Positions 18,835 through 27,641 of a stretch of DNA of 64,000 nucleotides are shown here, piece after piece. Below the pieces are notes generated by a model. The model made no database searches, was not told the origin of the DNA, and worked only from the letters and a program-made list of their open reading frames with translations. Within the stretch, counting starts at the first letter, position 1, and the number at the start of each line of letters is the position of its first letter. Made by a program: the position numbers and the translations under genes. The DNA is taken from positions 666,211-730,210 of the forward strand of contig CAVXFS010000003.1 of the NCBI GenBank assembly GCA_963761115.1, written 5' to 3'. Source of the DNA: CAVXFS01 sp963761115 (lineage in GTDB: Bacteria > Pseudomonadota > Gammaproteobacteria > Burkholderiales > Gallionellaceae).

Positions 18835-19401
18835 TTACTTGCTCAATGGGTATGACATGGCCAGCGCAATCAAACCGTAACGCACGAACTTGCCGATCGC
18901 CATGAACAACGCCGCTTGCCACGGGTTGAGCCGCAGCCAGCCGGCAGCGAGACAAAGTGCATCGCCGATCAATGGCACCCATGCCAGCAGCAGTGCGGGT
19001 GTGCCGTAACGGCGCACCCGCAACACGTTTCTGTCGAAGTCCGATAATTGCGCGAGCGGGTGCGTTGCGGCTTCTCCCGCACTGGAGGGCTCCGCCCCAC
19101 CGTGTCGAAGCCGCACTTTCTCCACATGTTTGAGTTGCTGGGTCTGCACCCGCGAGGAGTACGCCGGTGGGTACCCGGCAGTTTTGCTGCCACCCATCCG
19201 CAGGGGTAGAAGCCAGCCCATGCCGAAGGTCACCATGCCGCCTAGGGTGTTGCCGATGGAGGCGATGACCAGCGCGTACCACAACGTTTCAGGATAGGCT
19301 TTGAGCACCGCGAACAGTGCGGCTTCGGAGCCGCCGGGGAGCAACGTTGCGGCGAGGAAGCTGCTGATGAAGAGCGAAAGGATACCGACGGTGTCACTCA
19401 T
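18835..19401 (-). CDS. YqaA/DedA-type membrane protein with a ~50-residue insertion
   Basis: 188 residues. The flanks match YqaA-type SNARE-associated membrane proteins: FLAATLLPGGSEAALFAVL, SIGNTLGGMVTFGMG, and RYGTPALLLAWVPLIGDAL with CLAAGWLRLNPWQAA. Relatives are about 140-150 residues. The extra length is a polar, basic block at residues ~69-123 (19035-19197) that does not look like the rest of the protein and lies in the loop between helices. The frame is kept. The function of the family is unclear, possibly lipid transport or membrane maintenance. Confidence 0.75.
   Translation of the reverse strand: MSDTVGILSLFISSFLAATLLPGGSEAALFAVLKAYPETLWYALVIASIGNTLGGMVTFGMGWLLPLRMGGSKTAGYPPAYSSRVQTQQLKHVEKVRLRHGGAEPSSAGEAATHPLAQLSDFDRNVLRVRRYGTPALLLAWVPLIGDALCLAAGWLRLNPWQAALFMAIGKFVRYGLIALAMSYPLSK
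19035..19197. repeat. In-frame DNA insertion within the yqaA-like gene
   Basis: This ~160-bp block encodes residues (GYPPAYSSRVQTQQLKHVE and following) absent from typical YqaA proteins. It separates two otherwise adjacent conserved helices. Its basic, proline- and glycine-containing translation suggests a small repeated element inserted in frame rather than a real domain. No second copy was found in this window. Confidence 0.4.
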
Positions 19402-19427
19402 GCTGAAGTCGAGCCCGGCAAGCTGGG

Positions 19428-20199
19428 CTATTGCCTGATTGCCGCGAAGATCTTTTTCGCCAGGTCGCCTGTCGCCTGCAACGGGTGGTCGCGAATCGCT
19501 TTCTCCTGTTCGGCCATCACCAGAAAAAGGCCGTCCATCGCCTTGCGTGTGATGTAGTCATCCAGACTGGCATCGCGTTTGTCCACCAATCCGAATTCCG
19601 CACCCTTGCCCGCGAACTGGTCGTATTTCCCGGCAAGCTTCACTTTTTTCATTGCCTTGCCCACGATGGGCTTGAACCTGGCGGCCAGGGCGGATTCGGT
19701 ATTATTGCGAAAGTACTTCGTGGCGGCATCGTCGCTGCCGGTGAGTATGCCCTTCGCATCCGACACGGTCATTTTCTTGATCGCGCCGATCAGCAGTGTT
19801 TTAGCTTCCGGCATGGCGGCTTCGGCGGCACGGTTCATCGAGGTGATCAGCTCGTCCGAATATTTGCCCATGCCGAATCTGCGCAGGGTCTTGTCAGCTT
19901 TTTGCAGGCTGTCCGGCAGCGGAATGCGCACCTTGCTGTTGCCGAGGAAGCCGTCCTTCCTGGCGAGAGTGGATACCGAAGTTTCGGCACCCTGGGTGAG
20001 AGCCTGCCTGAGGCTTTTAATCTGGTCTTGTGTGCTGAACTGCGCGAGTCCGGAGCGTGCGGGTGTGGCGGAATTTGACGGTCGGGCTTGGTCAGATCGT
20101 TGAGTTTGGACTTGAATCGCGTCCAGATCGAACGCGCCGGCCGGCGCGCTCAACGCGATATTCAAAACCAGAAAAACCGCGAATCGAACTGCGGCGCAT
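19428..20199 (-). CDS. DUF4197 domain protein, exported (one frameshift in signal peptide)
   Basis: About 255 residues. The core (IPLPDSLQKADKTLRRFGMG, MNRAAEAAMPEAKTLL, MTVSDAKGILTG, ATKYFRNNT, and the final DYITRKAMDGLFLVMAEQE) is a complete DUF4197 domain. The start ATG at 20199 overlaps the lpdA stop (TAATG). The first seven codons and the hydrophobic VFLVLNIALSAPAGA stretch are in different frames, joined at a T-run near 20178; repaired, this is a normal signal peptide. Function unknown, likely periplasmic. It is translationally coupled to lpdA. Confidence 0.78.
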
Positions 20200-21981
20200 T
20201 ATTTCTTGCGCGGTGCGATCAGGTCGGTGATTGTGCCTTCCGCCATTTCCGCAGCGAAGCCCAGTGTTTCGGACAGGGTCGGGTGCGGGTGTATGGTCAG
20301 GCCGATGTCTTCCATGTCGGCGCCCATTTCCAGCGCGAGCACCGCTTCGGCGATCAGTTCGCCGGCATTTACGCCGACGATGCCCGCGCCGAGGATGCGG
20401 CGCGTCGTGGGATCGAGCAGCACTTTGGTCGCAGCCTTCTTCGCGGCCGACGGACAGCGCGCGTCCGGAAGCGGCCCACGGGAAGCCGGCTTTTTCGTAG
20501 GCTATGCCTTGCGCTTTGGCCTGCGTTTCGGTCAGCCCCATCCATGCGATCTCGGGATCGGTGTATGCGACGGAAGGAATAGTCATGGGTTCGAACGCGG
20601 CATGGTGTCCGGCGATGACTTCGGCGGCGACCTTGCCTTCGTGCGTCGCCTTGTGCGCCAGCATCGGATCGCCGACGATGTCGCCGATCGCATAGATGTG
20701 CGGCACGTTGGTGCGCATCTGGATGTTCACCGGGATGAAGCCGCGCTCGTTGACGGTCACACCGGCGGCATCCGCACCGATGTCGCGTCCGTTGGGACGC
20801 CGCCCGACGGCCATCAGCACACGGTCATACAGCTGCGGCTCGGGTGCTTGTTCGCCTTCAAAGTGCACTTTCAGGCCTGTCTTCTGGGCTTCGATCTTGC
20901 TGACCTTGGTCTTCAGGTAGATTGCCTCGTAGCGTTTCTCGATGCGCTTGTGCAGCGGCTTGACCAGATCCTTGTCGGCGCCGGGCATCAGCTGGTCCAT
21001 CAGTTCGACCACGCTGAAATCTTGCTGCCGAGCGCGTCGTACACCGTGGCCATTTCCAGCCCGATGATGCCGCCGCCGATGATCAGCATGCGCTTCGGCA
21101 CATCCTGCAAGTGCCAGCGCGCCGGTGGAGTCGATGATGCGCGGATCGTCATAGGGGAAGCCGGGGATGCGCGCCACGCTGGAGCCGGCCGCGATGATTG
21201 CGGTATCGAAGCTGATGGTTTTCTTGCCGTCCTTGGCGACCACTTCCAGGTGGTTGGGCGAGGTGAATTTCGCCGTGCCTTGCACCACCTGCACCTTGCG
21301 CTGCTTGGCCAGCGCGGCCAAGCCCGCCGGTGAGTTTGTTGACCACGCTTTCCTTCCAGCCGCGGATCTTGTCGATGTCGATCTTCGGCTTTGTAAAGGT
21401 CACACCGTGATGCGCCACTTCTTCGGATTCGCTGATAACCCTGGCGACATGCAGCAATGCCTTGGACGGGATGCAGCCGACGTTCAGGCACACGCCGCCG
21501 AGGCTGGCGATATTTTTCGACCAGCACCACCTGCTTGCCCAGATCGGCAGCGCGGAACGCGGCGGTATAGCCGCCGGGGCCGGCGCCCAGCACCAGCACT
21601 TCGGCGTGGATATCGCCTTTCTTGAATGCTTGTGGGCGGCACGGCGGCTGATGGTGCGCGGTGCTGGTCGGGTGGATGCTTGCCGGAGCGGCAGCTGGCG
21701 CCCTGACAGCGGGTTTTGCTGGCTGCCTGCTGCGGCGGCGCTTGTCTTTCCAGCGTCAGGATCACGCTGCCTTCGGAGACCTTGTCGCCCACCTTGACCT
21801 TGAGCGCTTTCACCACGCCTGCGGCGGGGCAGGGCACTTCCATCGCAGCCTTGTCGGTTTCCAGCGTGATCAGCGATTGCTCGGCCTCGATCTTGTCGCC
21901 CGCTTTTACGAATACTTCGATGACTGCAACATCCTTGAAATCGCCGATGTCCGGCACTTTTACTTCTATGGTTTGGCTCAT
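20199..21981 (-). CDS. lpdA: Dihydrolipoyl dehydrogenase with N-terminal lipoyl domain (multiple frameshifts)
   Basis: E3 of 2-oxo-acid dehydrogenase complexes, about 590 residues. Residues 1-78 are a lipoyl domain with the lipoylation lysine in TLETDKAAMEVP. After an Ala/Pro-rich linker follow the FAD site VLGAGPGGYTAAFRAADLG, the redox disulfide GGVCLNVGCIPSKAL, the NAD site, HIYAIGDIVGDPMLAHKA, and the C-terminal interface with the active histidine in HPHPTLSE. The frame must be changed at least six times (near 21735, 21510, 21325, 21120, 21040, 20460), so this stretch is error-rich. No aceE or aceF gene is adjacent; proA lies upstream and DUF4197 downstream. Confidence 0.85.
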
Positions 21982-22025
21982 GGTGTTCGCTTCCTTGATT
22001 TTGTTTTTGGAAAAGGCGGGTTTGT

Positions 22026-23284
22026 TCAGGTGCGTATCTGGCCGCTGCCCAGCACGATGTATTTTTGCGAAGTCAGCCCTTCCAGTCCGACCGGGCCGCG
22101 CGCATGGATCTTGTCGGTGGAGATGCCGATCTCCGCGCCGAGGCCGTATTCGAATCCGTCGGCGAAACGCGTCGAGGCGTTCACCATCACCGAGCTTGAA
22201 TCCACTTCGCGCAGGAAGCGCATCGCCTTGGTGTAATTTTCCGTGACGATGCTGTCGGTGTGCTGCGAACCGTAGGTGGCGATGTGCGCTATGGCTTCAT
22301 CCAGGCCGGCCACCACCCGGACTGCGAGTATCGGCTCGAGATATTCGGTATGCCAATCTTCCTCGGTGGCGGCTTTCATATGCGCAACCAGCTTGCGTGC
22401 TGCTTCGTCACCGCGCAACTCGACGTTCTTGTCCAGATAGATCTTGCATAGCCGGGCAACACTTTGGCCGCAATGCCTTCGCGACCAGCAGCGTTTCCAT
22501 CGCGTTGCACACGCCGTAGCGATGGGTCTTGGCGTTGTCGGCGATGCGGATCGCCTTTTCGAGATCGGCCTCGTCGTCGATATACACATGGCACACGCCG
22601 TGCAGGTGCTTGATCACCGGAATGCGCGCATCCGCTGAAATGCGCTCGATCAGCCCCTTGCCGCCGCGCGGCACGATCACGTCCACATATTCTTTCATCG
22701 TGATGAGTTCGCCCACCGCGGCGCGGTCCGTGGTGGTGACGACCTGTACCGCGGTCTCCGGCAAGCCGGCGATACGCAACCCCGCATGCACGCAGGCGGC
22801 GATGGCCTGGTTGGAATGAATCGCTTCAGATCCTCCGCGCAGGATCGCAGCGTTGCCGGATTTCAGGCACAGTCCGGCGGCATCGGCCGTCACGTTGGGA
22901 CGCGATTCGTAGATGATGCCGATCACGCCGAGCGGCACGCGCATCTTGCCGACCTGGATGCCGGAAGGACGATAATTCATGTCGCTGATCGCGCCGATCA
23001 GGTCGGGCAGACTGCGCGATCTGCAGCAAGCCTTCGGCCATGCTGTGCACGGTCTTCTCGGTCAGCGTGAGCCGATCCACCGAGGCCGCATCCAGACCAT
23101 CGGCTTTCGCCGCGGCGACATCCTTGGCGTTGGCGGCCAGCAACATGGTGGTCTGGTGTTGCAGCGAGGCGGCGATCTCGGTCAGCGCGCGATTCTTGGT
23201 GGCGGTGTCTGCCAGCGCCATGAGGCGCGAAGCCGCGCGAGCGGTCCGACCGACTTCCTGCATATATTCTTTGACGTTCTGCAT
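22026..23284 (-). CDS. proA: Glutamate-5-semialdehyde dehydrogenase (frameshifted)
   Basis: Reduces glutamyl-5-phosphate to the semialdehyde in proline synthesis. About 420 residues, normal length when joined. Key parts: VPLGVIGIIYESRPNVTADAA (segment shown in part), GNAAILRGGSEA, PRGGKGLIERI, the catalytic cysteine region HLHGVCHVYID, and the C-terminal NASTRFADGFEYGLGAEIG. Frame changes occur near 23010 (before the LPDLIGAISDMNY segment) and near 22440-22460. The start at 23284 (MQNVKEYMQEVGRTA) fits the family. It is on the same strand as lpdA and 44 bp upstream of it. Confidence 0.9.
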
Positions 23285-23321
23285 GATGTTCCATGTGTTT
23301 TGTTGTAGGGCGCATTTTACC

Positions 23322-23602
23322 CCAAGGAACCTCTGATTAGGTCCCACATGACCGCGCATTCGGCTTTGCGGGATGGGATGCAAGAAAGGCGACGATGCGA
23401 ATGGTGATTCCCTTCGCAAGGAGCCTGACGTAGCAGACCGCCCGCAAAGCCAATGCCCTTGTGGGTTGCGATAAAAACGGGCGCTCGCGGTGTTGCGCTC
23501 CTTGGCATCGTAGAATAACTACGACCGGCGTCGCGCGCCTTGCGATCATCCCGTTTTTGTCAGCAACGCGGTTCATGATGGACTTAATCAGAGGTTCCCT
23601 GG
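23322..23602. repeat. 281-bp element with 20-bp terminal inverted repeats (MITE-like)
   Basis: The ends, 23322-23341 and 23583-23602, are 20-bp inverted repeats with two mismatches around the core GGAACCTCTGATTA. No credible coding sequence lies inside. The interior has its own palindrome, TCGTAG...CTACGA, near 23509-23526. The element separates the divergent proA and trpC genes; its right end is 38 bp from the trpC start, so it may supply or displace the trpC promoter. It resembles a non-autonomous insertion element. Confidence 0.55.
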
Positions 23603-23640
23603 TGCTAAAATGCGAGTCCTTCTTAAATGTGTGCGCGGCC

Positions 23641-24432
23641 ATGTCCGACATCCTCAAAAAAATTCTGGCGGTAAAAGTGCGGGAAGTAGCTGAAGCGCGA
23701 GCCATCAAACCGCTAGCGGCGATGCGGGCCGCGGCAGAGCAGGCAGTGCCTGTGCGTGATTTCACCGGGGCGATACGCGGCAAGATTGCCGCGGGACAAG
23801 CCGCCGTGATTGCGGAAATAAAGAAAGCCAGCCCCAGCAAGGGCGTGTTGCGCGCCGAATTTCATCCGGCCGAGATCGCCGCGACTATGCGCGAGCATGG
23901 CGCAGCATGCCTGTCGGTGCTGACCGACGAGCAATTTTTTCAGGGAAGCGCGGAGTATCTGAAGCAGGCTCGCGCGGCCTGCGACTTGCCGGTGTTGCGC
24001 AAGGATTTCATCGTGGACGAATACCAGATCTACCAGTCGCGCGCGATGGGTGCGGATGCGATCCTGCTGATCGCCGCCGCGCTGGATGTGAAGCAGATGC
24101 AGGAGTTCGAGATCAGCTGGCGCACAAGCCTGGGCATGGCGGTGCTGGTGGAAGTGCATGATGGCGAAGAGCTGGAGGCTGCGCTGCAACTGACCACGCC
24201 GCTGATCGGCGTGAACAACCGCAACCTGCGCACCTTCGAAGTGAGTCTGCAGACCACGCTGGACTTGTTGCCGCGCATTCCGAATGACCGCATCGTGGTT
24301 ACCGAAAGCGGCATTCTCAAGCCTGAAGACGTGAAGCTGATGCGCGGCCATCATGTGCATGCGTTCCTGGTGGGGGAAGCATTCATGCGCGCGGAAGATC
24401 CGGGTGTAGAATTGGCGCGAGTGTTTGCCTGA
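23641..24432 (+). CDS. trpC: Indole-3-glycerol phosphate synthase
   Basis: Ring closure of CdRP in tryptophan synthesis. 263 residues, a single (beta/alpha)8 barrel. Visible conserved parts: VIAEIKKASPSKGVLR (catalytic lysine), SVLTDEQFFQGS, LPVLRKDFIVDEYQIY, the catalytic glutamate in AVLVEVHDGEEL, IGVNNRNLRTFEV, and VTESGILKPEDV. The start at 23641 (MSDILKKILAVK) is typical. The other trp genes are not in the window, so trpC stands apart here, followed closely by coq7. Confidence 0.95.
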   Translation: MSDILKKILAVKVREVAEARAIKPLAAMRAAAEQAVPVRDFTGAIRGKIAAGQAAVIAEIKKASPSKGVLRAEFHPAEIAATMREHGAACLSVLTDEQFFQGSAEYLKQARAACDLPVLRKDFIVDEYQIYQSRAMGADAILLIAAALDVKQMQEFEISWRTSLGMAVLVEVHDGEELEAALQLTTPLIGVNNRNLRTFEVSLQTTLDLLPRIPNDRIVVTESGILKPEDVKLMRGHHVHAFLVGEAFMRAEDPGVELARVFA

Positions 24433-24455
24433 AAATTTTTGCGGGGAGTAGTGTT

Positions 24456-25082
24456 ATGTTTAATCTTGATCGTCTGATTGTCGAGTTCGACAAGGGCTTG
24501 CGCACTTTATTCAGCCAGGCGCACAGTGCCCGTCCTTATCCTGACGCAAACATGCCTGAAGCGCCCATGGATGAGGCCGAGAAGAAAAATGCCGCCGCGC
24601 TGATGCGCGTCAACCACAGCGGCGAGATCTGCGCGCAGGCCCTGTACCAGGGGCAGGCACTGACGGCACGCGATCCCTCCGTACAACAGACACTACAGCA
24701 TGCCGCGCAGGAAGAGACCGAGCATCTCGCCTGGACCGCCAAGCGCGTGCATGAACTTGGCGGCCACCTGAGTCTGTTGAACCCGTTCTGGTACACCGGC
24801 TCTCTGGCGATCGGCGCCGTGGCGGGGTTGCTGGGTGATAAATGGAATCTGGGTTTTCTCGCCGAGACAGAGCGGCAGGTTGGACATCATTTGCAAAGCC
24901 ATCTGGACCGCTTGCCGCAGCAGGATGAAAAAAGCCGCGCGATCGTGGCACAGATGCATACCGATGAAGTAGGGCATGCCGATATGGCGTTTTCGTTAGG
25001 GGCCGCCGAGCTGCCACAGCCGGTGCAATGGGCGATGAAACTGAATGGCAAGGTGATGACGACTACCGCTTACTGGGTGTAA
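24456..25082 (+). CDS. coq7: Demethoxyubiquinone hydroxylase (Coq7)
   Basis: Diiron monooxygenase of ubiquinone synthesis, membrane-associated, 208 residues as usual for proteobacterial Coq7/UbiF-type enzymes. Metal ligands are visible in RVNHSGEICAQALYQGQA, EETEHLAWTAKRV, ETERQVGHHLQSHL and HTDEVGHADMA, the duplicated E...EXXH pattern of ferritin-like proteins. A GGGGAG ribosome-binding site precedes the ATG. It lies 23 bp after trpC and converges with an OsmC gene. Confidence 0.93.
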   Translation: MFNLDRLIVEFDKGLRTLFSQAHSARPYPDANMPEAPMDEAEKKNAAALMRVNHSGEICAQALYQGQALTARDPSVQQTLQHAAQEETEHLAWTAKRVHELGGHLSLLNPFWYTGSLAIGAVAGLLGDKWNLGFLAETERQVGHHLQSHLDRLPQQDEKSRAIVAQMHTDEVGHADMAFSLGAAELPQPVQWAMKLNGKVMTTTAYWV

Positions 25083-25109
25083 AACAAGCAAAAGCCTTGC
25101 ACCCCTTTT

Positions 25110-25526
25110 CTATTCCTGTATCACCTCGAAATCATGCGTGATCGCGGCAGTCTGGCCGAGCATGATGGATGCCGAACAGTATTTCTCGGCCGAAAGTTTG
25201 ATGGCTTTCTCGACGACTTCCGGTTTGATGTCCTTGCCGGTCACGACAAAGTGCATGTGTATTTTGGTGAACACTTTGGGGTCGGTTTCGGCGCGTTCCG
25301 CATCCAGTTCCACATAACAGTCGGAGACTGCCTGGCGGCTTTTCTTCAGGATGCTGATCACATCAAAGCTGGTGCAACCGCCTGCACCGAGCAGCAACAT
25401 TTCCATCGGTCGCGGGCCGAGATTGCGCCCGCCTGCCGCCGGTGAGCCATCCATCAATACCGCATGATTGCTTTCGGTTTCACCCAGAAAAGCGACTTGT
25501 TCCACCCATTTGACGCGAGCTTTCAT
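25110..25526 (-). CDS. OsmC family peroxiredoxin-like protein
   Basis: 138 residues from ATG 25526, with AAAGGTG upstream. The OsmC fold reduces organic hydroperoxides or has related thiol chemistry. The resolving features are GGRNLGPRPMEMLLLGAGGCTSFDVISIL, quoted in parts: the first cysteine in LGAGGCTSFDV and the second in EKYCSASIMLG. YhfA-like members share this pattern. The gene is monocistronic, converging with coq7. Confidence 0.88.
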   Translation of the reverse strand: MKARVKWVEQVAFLGETESNHAVLMDGSPAAGGRNLGPRPMEMLLLGAGGCTSFDVISILKKSRQAVSDCYVELDAERAETDPKVFTKIHMHFVVTGKDIKPEVVEKAIKLSAEKYCSASIMLGQTAAITHDFEVIQE

Positions 25527-25570
25527 GTTGCACCTTTCGTCGCTAAATACCTGAGATGACTTAGCTATAA

Positions 25571-25710
25571 CAGGGGTTTGAAAAACGTAGCGAGCGCAGC
25601 CAAGACAAGGCAAAAATGCGCGAGAAACCGGAGTTTACATGAAGTAAATGAGGATTTTGAGCTCATTTTTAACGCAGTATTGGCAAGCGCAGTAGTTTTT
25701 CAAACCCCTG
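25571..25710. repeat. 140-bp MITE-like element with perfect 16-bp terminal inverted repeats
   Basis: CAGGGGTTTGAAAAAC (25571-25586) and its exact complement GTTTTTCAAACCCCTG (25695-25710) bound a 140-bp sequence that can fold as a long imperfect hairpin (for example CAAAAATG on the left against CATTTTTA on the right). It is non-coding. The right end overlaps the ydcF-like gene and supplies its stop codon. It has the look of a dispersed palindromic repeat. Confidence 0.65.
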
Positions 25711-26470
25711 TGACCTGATACCAGAGCAATCCGATAATTTCATGAATAAAAATTTTGCTGTCCTCAAGAGATTTGGCGTGAGGCAGGAAGGTGAGCAAGT
25801 CGGTCCGATAACGTGTGGTAAAAGCGGTCGGTGCTTCAATGACCTCAAAGCCGGCGCGGCGAAACACTGCTGCGGCACGCGGCATATGCCATGCATGGGT
25901 GACCAGGTAAATCCTGCGTATTCCCGCCTGTTGCAGAATGCGAAAAGAATGATAAGCGTTCTCGAAGGTGTTGTCGGACGTGTCTTCCGTCCAGCGCACC
26001 GGCACATGGAAATCCTGTTCCAGCGACAGGCGCATCTGTTGTGCTTCAGAAACGCTGTTGCCCATCGGATTGCCGCCGGTCACCAGTATCGGTTTGCCGG
26101 TTTTCCGCTGGAGTTTCGCGCCGTAGCGCAGGCGAACTAGAGTGAGATATGAGATCGTGTCCTGCCCTGCATATTCCGGCGCGCGGAAATAGGTTCCGCC
26201 ACCGAGTATCACGATCGCATCGGCGGCTTGAGGCTGGTCATTTGGACAGCTGATATTCAGTGGTGTGGTTTGCACCTCCAGCAAATGCAGCGCTCCTTCC
26301 GCAAAATAAGGCGTGGAAGCGATCCAGAGCAAACCGAACGCGGCGAGTATCAGCTTTTTGGCAAACTTATGGCGGCGATAGAGCAGAATGATGCCCAGCG
26401 CGAGCAGGAGTAACAGACTGAGTGGCGGCAGCAAGAAGGCAGCAATGAAGTTGGTGATGAACCAGGACAT
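25700..26470 (-). CDS. YdcF/ElyC family envelope protein (DUF218)
   Basis: 256 residues from ATG 26470 (an alternative ATG is 12 nt further upstream). Two N-terminal hydrophobic segments (residues ~1-50) are followed by a DUF218 domain with AIVILGGGTY, LVTGGNP, SEAQQM, DTSDNTFENAYHS and LVTHAWHMPRAAAVFRRAG. ElyC/SanA-type proteins act in envelope and cell-wall maintenance. The final codons GTC ACA GGG GTT TGA lie in the inverted repeat of the adjacent MITE-like element, so its C-terminus was set by that insertion. Divergent from rplM. Confidence 0.83.
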   Translation of the reverse strand: MSWFITNFIAAFLLPPLSLLLLLALGIILLYRRHKFAKKLILAAFGLLWIASTPYFAEGALHLLEVQTTPLNISCPNDQPQAADAIVILGGGTYFRAPEYAGQDTISYLTLVRLRYGAKLQRKTGKPILVTGGNPMGNSVSEAQQMRLSLEQDFHVPVRWTEDTSDNTFENAYHSFRILQQAGIRRIYLVTHAWHMPRAAAVFRRAGFEVIEAPTAFTTRYRTDLLTFLPHAKSLEDSKIFIHEIIGLLWYQVTGV

Positions 26471-26583
26471 GACAGGGATCAAAGTTTCAGAATGTGCTTA
26501 TCTTACTGGGTTTCATCCGTTATTCTGAAATTGGCGCGGAAATCCTGAAGCGGTGAATCCAACTTTCAGCGGTTAAATAGCGT

Positions 26584-26613
26584 TTGACAGTGGCGGGCAG
26601 GCTGCAATAGAAT
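26584..26613 (+). promoter_or_regulatory. Sigma-70 promoter of rplM-rpsI
   Basis: TTGACA at 26584-26589 and TAGAAT at 26608-26613, spaced 18 bp. About 50 bp separate the -10 box from the rplM start at 26664. The near-consensus -35 fits a strongly expressed ribosomal protein operon. Confidence 0.7.
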
Positions 26614-26663
26614 GCGCGCCCTTCGAGGTTTACTTACATATTGAATTTTTAGGAATTGTGGCT

Positions 26664-27101
26664 ATGAAAACATTTTCCGCTAAAGCCGAGGAAGTCCAGC
26701 ACGACTGGCTTCTGGTAGATGCAGCCGATCAGGTGCTGGGCCGTCTGGCCGCACAGATCGCTTCCCGTCTGCGTGGCAAGCACAAGGCGATTTACACCCC
26801 GCACGTGGATACCGGCGATTTCGTCGTCGTGGTCAATGCCGACAAGCTGCGCGTGACCGGCAACAAGGCGGAAGCCAAGTTGTATCATCGCCACACGACT
26901 TATCCGGGCGGTTTGTACACCACCAACTTCGCCAAGATGCAGGCGCGTCATCCCAGCCGTGTGCTGGAAAAGGCCGTTAAGGGTATGTTGCCAAAGGGCC
27001 CGCTGGGCTACGCGATGCTGCGCAAGATGAAGGTGTATGCCGGTGCAGCGCATCCGCATGAAGCGCAGCAACCGAAACCTGTTAATTTGTTGAAAGCATA
27101 A
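26664..27101 (+). CDS. rplM: 50S ribosomal protein L13
   Basis: 145 residues, full length. Characteristic segments: WLLVDAADQVLGRLAAQIAS, LRGKHKAIYTPHVDTGDFV, and VKGMLPKGPLGYAMLRKMKVY (quoted in part). I chose ATG 26664 rather than GTG 26658 because AGGA at 26651-26654 is at the right distance and MKTF is the family N-terminus. First gene of the rplM-rpsI pair, 2 nt before rpsI. Confidence 0.97.
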   Translation: MKTFSAKAEEVQHDWLLVDAADQVLGRLAAQIASRLRGKHKAIYTPHVDTGDFVVVVNADKLRVTGNKAEAKLYHRHTTYPGGLYTTNFAKMQARHPSRVLEKAVKGMLPKGPLGYAMLRKMKVYAGAAHPHEAQQPKPVNLLKA

Positions 27102-27103
27102 TT

Positions 27104-27496
27104 ATGAGCGTAACTTATAACTACGGAACCGGTCGCCGCAAGAGTGCGGTGGCGCGTGTGTTCATGAAGGCAGGCAAGGGCAACATCGTGGTGAACGACA
27201 AGCCGGTGGACGTGTTCTTTTCCCGCGAAACCGGCCGTATGGTCGTGCGTCAGCCGCTGACTCTTACCGAAACCCTGGGCAAGTTCGACATCATGGTGAA
27301 TGTCACCGGTGGCGGCGAATCCGGCCAGGCTGGTGCGGTTCGCCACGGCATCACACGCGCATTGATAGACTACGATGCCACGTTCAAGGCTGTGCTGAAG
27401 CAAGCCGGACTTGTAACTCGCGATGCGCGCGAGGTTGAACGTAAAAAGGTTGGTCTGCGCAAGGCGCGCCGCAGGAAACAGTTCTCCAAGCGTTAA
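27104..27496 (+). CDS. rpsI: 30S ribosomal protein S9
   Basis: 130 residues, full length. YNYGTGRRKSAVARVFMKAG at the N-terminus, a central GGGESGQAGAVRHGITRAL, and the basic C-terminal tail ending RKKVGLRKARRRKQFSKR (in part), which contacts P-site tRNA in the small subunit. Coupled to rplM and followed by an intrinsic terminator. Confidence 0.97.
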   Translation: MSVTYNYGTGRRKSAVARVFMKAGKGNIVVNDKPVDVFFSRETGRMVVRQPLTLTETLGKFDIMVNVTGGGESGQAGAVRHGITRALIDYDATFKAVLKQAGLVTRDAREVERKKVGLRKARRRKQFSKR

Positions 27497-27514
27497 GACG
27501 TTTTGGATGGATTG

Positions 27515-27545
27515 CAAAAGCCGCCTTCGGGCGGCTTTTGTATTT
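27515..27545 (+). terminator. Intrinsic terminator after rpsI
   Basis: CAAAAGCCGCC (27515-27525) pairs with GGCGGCTTTTG (27530-27540) around a TTCG-type loop. The A-rich and T-rich arms make it potentially bidirectional. Confidence 0.85.
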
Positions 27546-27641
27546 GCGAATTTGCAACGCTAACGCTGCCGGTAAGCCGGATGGTTCATGGATTCAATAT
27601 GATTTGTTGTAGAATGCTAGGCGTTTTCAATGGAAATTACG

